DNA from: Lytechinus variegatus
Lineage: Eukaryota > Echinodermata > Echinoidea > Temnopleuroida > Toxopneustidae
Direction: 5' to 3'
Assembly (NCBI RefSeq): GCF_018143015.1
Contig: NC_054758.1
Location: forward strand, 22,077,501 to 22,141,500
Length of the DNA stretch: 64,000 nt
The notes beneath the pieces were generated by a model. It was not told the origin of the DNA. It worked only from the letters and a program-made list of their open reading frames with translations, and made no database searches. A program made the position numbers and the translations under genes. How positions within the stretch are numbered: position 1 is the first letter of the stretch; each line of letters starts with the position of its first letter. This document shows, piece by piece, positions 46,301-55,837 of the stretch.

Positions 46301-49300
46301 CTTTAACTCTGTAAATATTGATCAATTTTTGCTCAGTTTTTTTCTACGTTGTAGCTGAGGACATGTTCTTTCTATTGTGATGGGTATATTTACATTTTAA
46401 GGATCGGATCATCCTCAAAAAAAGGCAAGTTATAGAGGCATGTCATTTTCGCTCATTTTGTGTGCAATCTCTATGGGAAATGACTTTTTCTCAAAACTGG
46501 ATTTTACATTCCTCTATTTCGCGAGCCATATCTCCATTTCTATTTGTTGGTTTTCTCTGAGCTTGGAGTACATGTATGTAGTAGCTGAGATTGTAAGCTA
46601 TCGCAAGTGTGGTCTTCGTTTTCCGATCAGATGCCGGGATCATGCCCGTATTTCACTTGCAAAGTTGGATTTCAGATCCTCTTGTTTTGCTTATGTGTAA
46701 AGTCTATGGGAAGTGTGTAGCTCAATGGGTAAGGCATCAGTCTTGCGTCCTCAGGGTCCGGGGTTCGAATCCAAAAGTGGACATAAATTTTTTTTCTTTT
46801 TTTTTCTTTTCAACATTTCGCAAATGTTCCTTAATCACCATTACAAGGTATATAAGTTCAAATATCGCACAATAAAATAGATTAAAATCTCTTTTAATAA
46901 GCCTATAACACTGATGTACAATGTGTATCGCCTACACCTACATGTATTTCACATATTCTCATTTCCCTCTTTTCACGAGTATTCAACATGTTCTTTTCGT
47001 AATAAAAGTTCAGTTTTCAAGATGATGATCGTATTGATCTCAATAAACATGGTGATTGTATTCGTGATCATGAAAATCAGAGACAGATCACCTAATTCGT
47101 CCTCATGACGAATTAAAGTTCTTATTATTTTTTCTTTCTGAATTATGTTTTGTTATTCATATGAACTGTTTTGAATACAACACACGTCAGAGTTTGTGAT
47201 ATTTTTTTATATTACAACCTCTGAAACATGAACCAGGTTTTGAATACTGATTTTTGAAATTCTCAGTTGACAACGGATTAACCTAAATCTTAATCTTTAA
47301 TTTTGATCTTGATTAGGGTGTATTTCCTGTAGATCTATTGTTAAATGCTGCCCTCATCAGAAACCAGCTGTAGTAGTTACAGACAAGGCAGTTGAAACCA
47401 GAGCTAGGCAGTCTCTACCGGATCTATTGATGCTCAAACCATCCATTGCTATTCCAGGCGAGACAGGTAAATGTATGGTACAAAAAAAATAGAGGGCAGT
47501 TTTCACATGAGAAGTTAAATTTGTTAAATCATATAAAACGTCATAAAAAACTGAGAGTTTCATTAACTTTTTTTGGGGTGTTTATTTATTTTTTGAAGAA
47601 AAATAAGGAGTCACAAAATTAGAAATTCCTTGTTTGGGTAAAGAAGAAAAATGGAGGGGTTCGCTGCAAACTGAGTATCCTGTATGAAATTAAAGGTTGT
47701 AAGATAAGACCTGAGAGATGCTGAGTAACTACTGATTTTTTGCTAGAGATTATAAAAATATCTTTTTAAAATAAAAACATATTCTTGGGATTGGGAGTCT
47801 CTCATAGAATTCTCTCTCATTTTGGTATTTCTTGAAGGAGTCTATGCCAAACAGGAGATTCTGCCAAACACTCGCTTTGGACCTGTGGTCGGGAAACTAG
47901 CTGATGTCAATTCATCAACAGACTTAGATGCAATTGGCCAAAAAGCATGGCGGGTAAGAAATCACATTATTGATCCAGTATTTTGAGAGTAATTTAGGAG
48001 CTAGGCTTTTAAATATTTTTTTTGTTTCAATTTCAATTTATTTCAACCATAAATACTTCAAAATATAATGTAATACATAAAACAAAATGGTTAGTTTGTG
48101 GTAGATAGTCTTAACTTTATTCTGAATGTTTTCTTGATCAATTATGTAGAAGTTTCATGAATCCCTATATTTTCTTCCTCTTCTATGTTCATTAGTATTA
48201 AAAGAAAGGACACTTTTCAAGCTTCCAGCTTCTGCTGATTCTTCAACTCTCTTTGATTAATGTTATCATGTAGCCAGTTGAAATTTATGTAATTTAGTTG
48301 AAATTAAGCTTCATTTCTTCTCTCTTGTGTCATGCTTGTATATTGATTATGTTCTCTCACAAATTGTACTGTATATATATCATGTTGTATCTTTTTATGA
48401 ACACTGGTAAATTGACTTGAAATTTGTTCTTTAGTACGTGTGACAGATATTTTCTGATAGAAAATTGTGTCAGCTCCTCTTCACAAACGATGAGAGTTGT
48501 TCTAATTGGATGATGTTTATTAAGATGTCCAAAGACCACAACCTAATGGCATTTCAGAGTGGAGCTCACATCTATTTTACATCACTTACAAAAATTCAAC
48601 CTGGTGAAGAGCTTGTTGTGTGGTATTCCAAGGAATATGCAAGACTAAGAGGTAAAGAAGAATATCTATGCCAACTTCAGACACATACAGTTGTGCTCAA
48701 AACATAGTGCACCTCACGACAAAATGCACTCCTTCATGCTAAGTGTTGATGTAGAAAACAACATGACAATGTCCGGCAAGCCCAGTAGCATATACTAGCT
48801 GTCATGAAATCCTGTCTTTGTTTTTAAGCCCTGCTCTTGAATGGGGGACAGTGGCCTCATAATAATTATAATAATAATATGTGGGATTTGTAATGCGCCA
48901 AATCCACTCTGCAGAGTGCCCAAAGCGCAGTAAAAGAATGAGAAAATTACAAATATATCAATAATTATTATTATTATTATTTTATTTGGCATTTTAACAA
49001 AAAAAAGTTTACAATCAATTTACAGGAGAAAATACAATTACAGAGTGAAAATGGATGTTTGCAAAAGAAGTCCAGGTTGCCTGGAAAAGGAAAAAGTTAA
49101 ATAAATAACTGTAGCCTGCAGGCTATCCTTCCCGACCTGGACTTGTATGTAAACACCCCAAGAATAAAAACATGTGAATAGATTATTATATTAATACAAA
49201 CAATAATTCATATAGAAAAAGCATATTGAAATAGATATGTATAAGAACAATCCAATATAGTGTGATTGAAACGTAATTACAGGGCAACTTAAAGAAGTTG

Positions 49301-52300
49301 TAGTAAATTGGTATTTTGATATACATTTGAATTGGCCAGGTAAATATAAACTTTAAAGTACATTGTATGGGGGAAAGGTGTATAAGCAGTAAAAAAAGGA
49401 AACCTCATAAGATTTGAAATTAATAAAAAAAGAAAATATGAATATTAGAATAATGTACCGGTAAATGAGTGTATATTTAAACAGAAATAATAGATTCAGG
49501 AACAATTAAGAGTAGTATTTGTCATTCCCAAATGAGTTTCAACCTATGAATTGGGCTGGTCATATACTCCTTATTGCAAATTGCATTGTTGAAACCACAA
49601 AACTAATGCAGTAGCTCTGGGCCCTGTCTTACAAATGGTTACGATTATTTCGATCAACCACAACTATGGACGGCCAGCAACATCAAATGTATGTTTGTTC
49701 AAAATACTTTATAGATGGGGACATTGTGGTCTAGTGGTTAAGACTCTTGTCTTTCAATCTGAAGGACATGGGTTCGATTCCAAGCCATGATGTTTTTCTT
49801 CAGCAAGAATTTACCCATATTGTGCTGCACTCAACCCAGTAAATGCGTACCAGCAGGAAGTAATTCCTCAAAAAGATGTGCGCACCGGAATCAATAGACT
49901 AGCTTAGCCGGGGTGAGACAGGAGTGCCTTGAGCACCTAGCAAGGTGGATATGTGCGCTGTAGAAATCCTATATTATTATTATTATGTGATGTACAATCA
50001 TACATTCATTGTTTTCTTGAATATTCAGTGTACTTCTCTTTGTTTACAAAGGACATCATGCGAATTTCCTTGACACTGTTGGATATCCATATAGTTTCAG
50101 ATGATCTGATCAATCTTAACTCTTTGTAAGACAGGGTCCTGGTGCCTGTAACGCAAAGCTTAGCAATGATTGTAGAACATTTTTCAATGATTTATTCCAT
50201 GGATTACACTACAATGTACAATCAATCATAAAAATCAAACATACCTCGATTGCTAACCTTCGTGTTATGGGACCATGGTGAGTGTTTCATCAGCATTTTT
50301 TCTGACAAGTTGTCAGATCTGACAACTTTTCTCGTTTTTGATTGGCTGAGAACCACTGTTACCATAGTAACTGTTGGATAAAACAGACTGTTGGATAAAA
50401 TGTCTGACAAGTCCTTTCATCACATGCTCCCAAAGAAGTGTGCCTCTTTCTCAATTATAGATTACATAGCATCAATTTACAATTATTATTATCAGTGATA
50501 CATTTTGTGAATGTCAACAATTTGATTATTTCAGGCATCAGGGATTTTAAGGGCACCACGAAGTGTCAGAAATGCCATCAGAGTTTTCCAGGCAAGACTC
50601 ACCTACAGTGTCACATGGCCGAAGCCCACCCTTCCTCTCAACAAGACAAGATGTACAAGTGTGACGTGTGCTCCTACGTGTTCTCCTCATCATCCAAGTT
50701 GCGTACCCATCTCTTGACCCATCTTGGAGTGAAACCGCATCGATGTAAGATCTGCCACAAGGGATTCACAGACCGTAGTAACCTCAGGGCTCATTCCCTT
50801 ATACATGCAGGTATGGTGTGCATCAACTTGTGAAGTGTTGCAAAGACTTATCAATATGGTGTAAAATAGTTACTCTATCATGTGTAACCAGCCACTCCCA
50901 AACCAAAAATAAGTCGTCCAATATGAATGTTGAGATTTTTATTGAGTTCGACAAAGCACATCCTTTGCTTTTAAATGATATGTAACTTACCAAAATTGTT
51001 CAACAATAACTCACACAAGTATTTGATTGAATGCAGAAAGAACTAAGTGAGAGCTTTTAATATTAATGAGAAAATAATGTTTGAAGTTCTGGGTACACTC
51101 AAGCATGAGATGTGAACACTGCAATTTCTGTGAAATTCCAACCAGTTGAAAAAACACTTGTGTCAAAGAAACTTTTGTGTCTTGTTGTCTTTACATCTTG
51201 AAATTTTGAAAATATGAATAAAAGGGAATTTTTCAGATAATTTGTTTTTTATAACTATTTGTTTTTTGAAAACAAATGACTATTTTGGCTATTTACAGAG
51301 AACCTCCCTTGATGACTTACTATTTACTTCTCACTCGGAAAAATATCTACAAGACACTCATGCCTTATACACCAGCTTATAGCCTTAGATCATCACACCA
51401 GCAACTCCCAAGACACGTGTAGCATATTGTGCACAAGCTTTCTCTGCCTCAGCACCTTCTCTCTGGAATAATTTGCTGAAGAATTATACCATCACTGGAG
51501 ACCTTCAAATCTAAACTGAAGTCTTATCTTTTCTAACAGTATTAGTTATTAGCACTTTGAAATTCATCCAAACTCTCTATTCTTTCTTTTCTTGTGTGCC
51601 TCGGAATAGGATATTCCTAGATAGATGGCACTATATAGATGCCTATTATTTGTTTGGAGTGGCTGGTCACTTATAGAGTAATAGGTGTTTGATCAAGTAA
51701 AATGGGTGTAGTATAATTCGAGATTAGAAAAAGCTATTATTTGGAAAAAATGCCAGTCCGACCAAATGAACAGATGGCGGAAAGGTGAAAATTTCGAGGT
51801 AAATTCTCCAGCACGTTGGGAACAAAAGTTAAATTTCTCAGCATTATCAAATAAGTCACTTTATCTTCCTGAATTGATATGTGTGATTAATGTAAGTTTT
51901 GATGCTCTGAAATTGTTGAGGCCGTTCATAAAATAAAGTATTGAAAATGGGGTCTGCATTTTGAAAAGGTTGATTACTGTACGGAACTGTCCTTTAAGGA
52001 GATTCCCACAAAACCAGAAGCTGGCACAAATGAAAAAAAGCAAGATAAGAGGGTCGGTTGGTGTGTTGCACTGTTTGTAGTATCGTAACAGCAAAGATAT
52101 CGCTGAAGCCTCTGTTAATATTGCTAGTAGTAACGCCTAATTGTGATATCTTTGTTACAGGAGTGAAGAAGTTCACTTGTGAGACATGCAGCAAGAGTTT
52201 CCGTCAGAAAGCCCATTTGGTATCCCATCAGATTACTCATACAGGAAAACGAGATCTTCAGTGTTTCGTCTGTGAGAGGATGTTTGGTCGACAGAGTGAT

Positions 52301-54871
52301 TTGAGTTATCACATGAAACAACATAGAGAAACTAAGAAAGTAAGCTTTACTGTGTTTTTATGCCTCTGCCCTTTGTAGATGGTTTTCAGACGAGGCATAG
52401 TATACAAATAATGCATGTAAGCGTGTGCATGCAGGGCTAAATAATGAACGATGTGGGAGAAGAGCCAATGGATATACCGCACTGAGGTCTGCAGTGCGGT
52501 ATATCCATTGGCTCTTCTTGCATTTGGTGAGTCGAGCACCGAGTTCATTATTATGTCCTCTGCGTGAGAATGCATGCATTGTTTTATACATCCCCCATTC
52601 CCCATGTTACTGAGTTGTACCGAATGCTATCTTTGATCTAAATTATAGATAACTCCAGACCTCGCACTCTCCTGCACTCTGACATCAGAGTGCAGGATAG
52701 TACATTTTGCATGTCATAGTGCTATTCGCTGAACATCATGTGATCCAACTTGGACCAATCAGATTATGGAACATTCTCTGGAGTTGTATTTTGGCTCATC
52801 TATCCTTTTGTCCATCTTGTTTCTATCCGTCCAGCTTTTGTTCTTGCAATTACTACCAAAATCGTGATTATGAGCCTATAATTATACTACAGGCATAATA
52901 TTTCTTTCCCTCTTACTCTAATAATTACTTCTACTATTGCTGAGTTCCAAAATTTCAACTTGTAATACACCAATGTACATGTAGTACAAATGTATATTAA
53001 AGCATCAGCATGAATTAAAGCCCTCCCACTTAATATTCAGTCAATGAATTCCATCTTTTGTGTACAAATTAGATTAATTCTAAGTGATATTCAAATCAAT
53101 CCCTTCAAATTTTCTCAGATGTCCATCTTGGTGATCATGTCTTTGTATAAACTTATTTGTATAAATTATTACAAGGGGCTCGTTGCATAAAACGTTTTAC
53201 CTGAGAAAACTCAGGTTGTTTTTACCTGAGTTTTTGCCCTGTGTTAAAGTCAATTGCAGAAATCAGACCAACCTTAGTTCTCAGTTTTTACCAGAGTTTT
53301 CTCAGGTAGAAAGTTTTATGGAACAGGCCCCAGAAGTCAAATAGTTTTCCTTCATTCTTTTTATTTCTTTATAGTTGAGTTGCCCAGTATGTGACAGAAG
53401 ATTTTACAAGGACTGTCAGCTGATAAGGCATATGAAGATACACAGTGGACAGAGGGATTACCAATGCCACATTTGTAACAAAGGATTCATCACTAAATAC
53501 CATCTCAGCAGACACCTGAAGTCCTGTGAGCGTTACGAGCGATTCCGACGTAAGTCATGGCCTAACAGCTTGGACAGTATAGCAGGAGTGGTTGGCCAAG
53601 CAAGTGGAGAAAGACAGTTTGTAAGACCCATTGCTCCTGGAGCCATGCAAGAAATCATTCCCGCAAGGAGGAGACGTCAACCGCCAGAGGGTCAGGAAGG
53701 GACTTCCTCAAGGATTTTGAGAAGCTCTCGTGGGCGACCTATCAAACCGAAGCCTGTTCCTTCATACATGGCTCAGCTAGTAAGCCCACCTGCAAGAGGA
53801 TTGGGAAGTGCAAAGAGAAAGAAGCGGGTGCCAAGGAAGGTTAGCCAGCTTCCTAATAGGGAGCTTGACTCTGGTTCTTTAGCACACACTGTTTCTGTGA
53901 CTTTGTATGAAGTTCAACCTGGTAACACCCAAGAGATTGGACCAGGTGTAGGTCCACCAACAGATGGTGTGCAGCAGATGGTTCAAAGTGCCATTCCAGA
54001 GAAAACCAAGCCGACGATACCACCTGATCATTCATCATCTATGTCTGTCTATGCTGTCCAGGGGGAGACATCAGAAGGTAGTACCAACATGGCGGTTGAT
54101 CAGCAACAGCAATGCAGCACTTTGTCTCAACTAGCTATTTCTGTGCCTCAAGAATCATCCATAGTTCTTGATTGTGACAATTATGTTTCATCCTCTTCAG
54201 TCGCCCAACCTCACCTGCAGTCATCCTACGCTTACACCTCTTCTGACCCTCAAGGAGATGATGGAATCCATGATGGATCCCTGACAACACCTCTCTTTGA
54301 CCTAGGTGAAGGGCCAACCATGTCCTCTGCAGTCCAGGTGATGCCGACTTACAACTCCCAATCCTTCTCACTGGAAGAAGAAGAAGACAGCCATTCAGAT
54401 GCATTTGCTGGACCTCAAGAACATTGCAATCCATCTGGCTCATTTTTCATGACCGATGCTCCCATGTCGGACCCTGTTGCCAGCAGCTCGTCGCAGAGCC
54501 TTCGCCATCAGACCCATGTTGATTCACTGGCTGAAGACAACCACGCCGGAACCTTTGCTGAAGCTCGGGAACATTGTCCTCCTGCACCTGCTTTATTCAT
54601 GACCGATACTGCCATGCCTGACTCTGTTGCCAGTACATCATCTCAGAACCTTGGTCATGGGGGTCATAGAAGCTCCTTGACAGAGGATTCCCTTTTCTCT
54701 ATGGATCCTTCTGATGAGACAGGAACATCACTTTCCCAGCACACAGGAGACAGCATAGATGACATCAGTGTAGACTTAAGAGCCATTGAGAGGGCGCTAG
54801 ACTCGGATGAAGAGGAGCCATGTACTGATGAAAGAAGGGGAGATTCCCCATCAGAGAACATTGAGGAATGA
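40847..54871 (+). CDS. PRDM4: PR domain zinc finger protein 4
   Basis: Ten coding exons: 40847-41191, 42396-42540, 43755-43926, 44361-45226, 47317-47466, 47838-47953, 48447-48651, 50535-50810, 52161-52339 and 53375-54871. All are GT-AG, every junction keeps phase, and the total is 3,951 nt (1,316 residues; human PRDM4 has about 801). Order: MNDTLATINVDQLSNAVNAV start; Pro/Gln/Ser-rich region; zinc knuckle WCISC...CCPH (about 510); ETRARQSLPDLLMLKPSIAI linker, very close to human PRDM4; PR domain (about 560-667); seven zinc fingers, the last C2HC (TKYHLSRHLKSC); then a ~445-residue tail ending in an acidic stretch (DSDEEEP). PRDM4 is a nuclear regulator reported to act with PRMT5 and downstream of p75NTR. 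A five-codon upstream ORF (ATG at 40,837) precedes the start. Exon 2 could instead begin at 42,405, dropping three codons. Confidence 0.95.
41498..41997. mobile_element. Long-TIR MITE (TTAAAGGGGAAGTTCACC), 500 bp
   Basis: The two ends TTAAAGGGGAAGTTCACCCT and AGGGTGAACTTCCCCTTTAA are exact inverted repeats. The arms pair imperfectly for about 150 bp, with the words AAACTTTATT, TTTGAG...TTCATC and TTTGTGATGTCATATG / TATGACGTCACAAAT inverted. Best-preserved local member of the superfamily also at 14,550, 15,900, 22,015, 34,518 and 57,948. PRDM4 intron. Confidence 0.85.
43289..43735 (+). repeat. CAT/CAC microsatellite with internal duplication
   Basis: About 450 bp of CAT, CAC and CGC triplets. 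Inside, a ~90-bp block containing GTCGTCAGGGTTGTTTTCAT and ending in CTTGTAATGTTTAT occurs twice (about 43,470-43,520 and 43,685-43,734), showing a segmental duplication within the array. It ends 20 bp before PRDM4 exon 3 (43,755). Three long open frames (His-, Ile- and Met-rich) run through it and are compositional. Confidence 0.9.
45446..47125 (+). mobile_element. Long non-coding element with terminal hairpins
   Basis: It opens with a perfect 20-bp palindrome GATCTGTCAATTGACAGATC and closes with an 8-bp-stem hairpin (AATTCGTC/GACGAATT). GTGATCTGTC at the start is inverted as GACAGATCAC near the end. Inside are repeated GACGTCATC words, CG-alternating tracts (45,885-45,920; 46,056-46,070) and a tRNA-like block (46,713-46,784). 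The 3' 240 bp recurs at 18,304-18,556. End hairpins suggest a Helitron-like non-autonomous element, but canonical TC/CTRR ends are not clear. It lies in the PRDM4 intron before the zinc-knuckle exon. Confidence 0.5.
46713..46784 (+). tRNA. tRNA-like sequence inside a repeat (not a functional tRNA)
   Basis: GTGTGTAGCTCAATGGGTAAGGC carries an A-box-like D-arm and GGGTTCGAATCC a B box, about 30 nt apart. Acceptor and anticodon stems do not pair well. It probably represents a tRNA-derived pol III promoter carried by the surrounding element. Confidence 0.45.
47317..48651 (+). other. PRDM4: Zinc knuckle and PR domain exons of PRDM4
   Basis: Three exons encode the knuckle (W from the split codon T|GG, then CISCRSIVKCCPH), the linker, and the PR domain: NTRFGPVVGKL at its start, TNDESCSNWMMFIKMSKDHN in the middle, and IQPGEELVVWYSKEYARL at the end. 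The SET-family catalytic NHxC motif is absent, as is usual for PR domains. The last exon ends at an internal GT (48,652); reading on instead gives 18 more codons and a stop, which would make a short form without zinc fingers. Confidence 0.9.
48838..49150 (-). mobile_element. SINE/LINE 3' tails in minus orientation
   Basis: On the minus strand, CACTCTGCAGAGTGGATTTG, GCGCATTACAAATCC and then a TATTATTATTAT run (48,865-48,930) form a typical 3' tail of a SINE. A second ATT run at 48,963-48,985 is followed by a body fragment up to about 49,150 (AAGTCCAGGTTGCCTGG, CCTGCAGGCTATCC). The 5' parts are missing or unrecognised. Confidence 0.5.
49151..49616. other. PRDM4 intron, nothing recognised
   Basis: AT-rich intron sequence between the PR-domain exon and the first zinc-finger exon. 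No repeat ends, RNA gene or exon were seen. Confidence 0.4.
49617..50140. mobile_element. MITE copy interrupted by a SINE
   Basis: Ends CTGGGCCCTGTCTTACAAAT and TTTGTAAGACAGGGTCC are the same inverted repeats as in 3,150-3,428. The core to the right of 49,990 is the reverse complement of the core of that copy. A SINE (49,715-49,986) splits it, so the MITE is older than the SINE. Confidence 0.8.
49715..49986 (+). mobile_element. tRNA-derived SINE with ATT tail
   Basis: The head GTGGTCTAGTGGTTAAGA (A box) and GGGTTCGATTCC (B box) resembles Glu/Gln-type tRNA. The body has GTGCGCACCGGAATCAATAG, CTTAGCCGGGGTGAGAC and CACCTAGCAAGGTGGAT, and the 3' end is GCGCTGTAGAAATCC plus ATTATTATTATT. The tail resembles LINE ends nearby (51,640-51,660), which suggests reverse transcription by a tail-recognising LINE. 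Confidence 0.88.
50139..50276. mobile_element. MITE (CACAAAGCTTAGCAATGAT family)
   Basis: CTGGTGCCTGTAACGCAAAG on the left pairs with CCTTCGTGTTATGGGACCA on the right; TTAGCAATGATTGTAGA and GATTGCTAACC are inner partners. Sisters lie at 54,950-55,084 and 57,724-57,852. It abuts the MITE that ends at 50,140. Confidence 0.75.
50277..50430. mobile_element. Palindromic MITE with CTGACAA words
   Basis: TGAGTGTTTCATCAGC at the left, then CTGACAAGTTGTCAGATCTG, TTGATTGGCTGAGAACC, GTTACCATAGTAACTGT, and CTGACAAGTCCTTTCATCAC at the right. Same core words as 11,259-11,426. It ends about 100 bp before the first zinc-finger exon. Confidence 0.7.
51301..51670 (+). mobile_element. Decayed CR1/L2-like LINE 3' end
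   Basis: Broken frames read ACAAGCTTTCTCTGCCTCAG as HKLSLPQ followed by LWNNLL, and TFKSKLKSYLF, the conserved end of CR1/L2-like ORF2 (FS..AP.LWN.LP...FK..LK.YLF). After the stop comes TATATAGATGCCTATTATT, a LINE tail. Several frame disruptions make it old. PRDM4 intron between fingers 3 and 4. Confidence 0.7.
52392..52597. mobile_element. Palindromic MITE, long stem
   Basis: The core stem AGAGCCAATGGATATACCGC...ACTG pairs perfectly with its complement around a 6-nt loop (52,456-52,516); outer parts (AATAATGAAC / GTTCATTATT, AATGCATG / CATGCATT) pair with gaps. It lies in the intron between fingers 5 and 6. Confidence 0.8.
52651..52787. mobile_element. Small palindromic MITE (AACTCCAGA ends)
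   Basis: ATAACTCCAGACCTC on the left and TTCTCTGGAGTTGTAT on the right; inside, CCTGCACTCTGACATCAGAG folds with GTGCAGG into a perfect hairpin (52,672-52,695). Confidence 0.65.
53175..53331. mobile_element. Palindromic MITE (ACCTGAGAAAACTCAGGT core)
   Basis: Ends GGGGCTCGTTGCATAAAAC and GTTTTATGGAACAGGCCCC. Core words TACCTGAG and CTCAGGTA recur in both directions (53,199-53,233; 53,290-53,310). It ends 44 bp before the last PRDM4 exon (53,375). Confidence 0.75.
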
Positions 54872-54949
54872 CTTTGATTTACGCTATATGCCACAAAGCT
54901 AGCCAGCTATTTATCCAGCATTGATCAAGGTACTTGGGCAACATGTCTT

Positions 54950-55084
54950 CTGGGGCCCATAACACAAAGCTTAGCAATGATTGTAGAAAAATTTTTACGA
55001 TTGATTGCATTGACTACACTGTACAATCAAAGGTGAAAATCAAGCTTATGATTAATCGCTAACCTTTGTGTTAGGGGACCCTGG
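54950..55084. mobile_element. MITE (CACAAAGCTTAGCAATGAT family) in PRDM4 3' UTR
   Basis: CTGGGGCCCATAACACAAAG and CTTTGTGTTAGGGGACCCTGG are inverted ends; same core as 50,139-50,276. It starts about 80 bp after the PRDM4 stop, so it is probably transcribed in the 3' UTR as a hairpin. Confidence 0.8.
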
Positions 55085-55586
55085 TTAAGCTTTAATACAA
55101 TAGCCTGTGCACAGTGGAATTATAAGTATGAGAATTTTGGGGGTCATCATCCATAAATATGTCATGTATCACACATATAGAGTATAATATTCTTGCATAT
55201 TAATTTCAAGAAATTATGTGATATGTATTTTAATAGACTCAAATGTAAATTGCTGAGATGCCTTACAAAAAAACAACTTTGGCCTCAACTTAATGACCCT
55301 TTGAAATCCTGCCAGCCTTTTTATGTTCTTTTTTTCTATTTTGGCAACAAAATATGTATTAAAAATGTGTGTTGACCAACTCTTATTCTCATAAATATTC
55401 TATGATAAAAGAGTGTACAAATATTTATAGAAATTACCTAATGGCAAAGTAGAACATCATTCATCACGAAGTAAAGGACAGTTATGCATGAACAAACTTA
55501 AATCTAAATATCAAAATAAATTTAAGAGTTCTTTCATGTCATACGCCCAAGCTCCCCCCCCCCTGTTACGGCGAATAATTCTGTCA

Positions 55587-55837
55587 GGTGTTATCATTGG
55601 CGGCGGAAGCCAAAAGTTTTAGGAGGGGACAACCAAAAAAAAATTGAAAAGCAAAAAGAAAAAGAAAAAAAAAAGTTCTCGACCCACGAATTTTAGTGGG
55701 AACGTAGGGAAATAAAATGACAAGCAAAAAAAAAAAAAAAAAAGGTCATCAACAACAAATTTAGGGGGGGACCGTCCCCCCTCCTCAAATTTAGGGGGGG
55801 ACACGTCCCTCCCGCTTCCGCCGCCTATGGGTGTTAT
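55587..55837. mobile_element. hAT MITE with exact 8-bp TSD
   Basis: The element is 55,595-55,829 (235 bp), ends CATTGGCGGCGGAAGCC and GCTTCCGCCGCCTATG, flanked by GGTGTTAT at 55,587-55,594 and 55,830-55,837. Contains A-rich tracts and CAAATTTAGGGGGG words shared inversely with 31,561-31,816. Confidence 0.9.

Larger units (their letters stand above)
50535..54000 (+). other. PRDM4: Zinc-finger exons of PRDM4
   Basis: Exon 50535-50810 encodes fingers 1-3 (CQKC..H...H; CDVC; CKIC), exon 52161-52339 fingers 4-5 (CETC; CFVC) and the start of exon 53375-54871 fingers 6-7 (CPVC; CHIC, ending H..SC). TGKRD/SGQRD-type linkers join 4-5 and 6-7. The last finger's fourth ligand is Cys in place of His, as in human PRDM4 (RHLKTC), which is a strong orthology marker. 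Confidence 0.9.

Noticed and set aside
47090-47120. Hammerhead ribozyme at the TTCGTC...GACGAA hairpin
   Set aside because: The conserved CTGATGA and GAAA core and the flanking stems are not present in the required order.
53853-54894. Minus-strand open frames under the last PRDM4 exon
   Set aside because: Shadows of the 1.5-kb coding exon; no independent signals.
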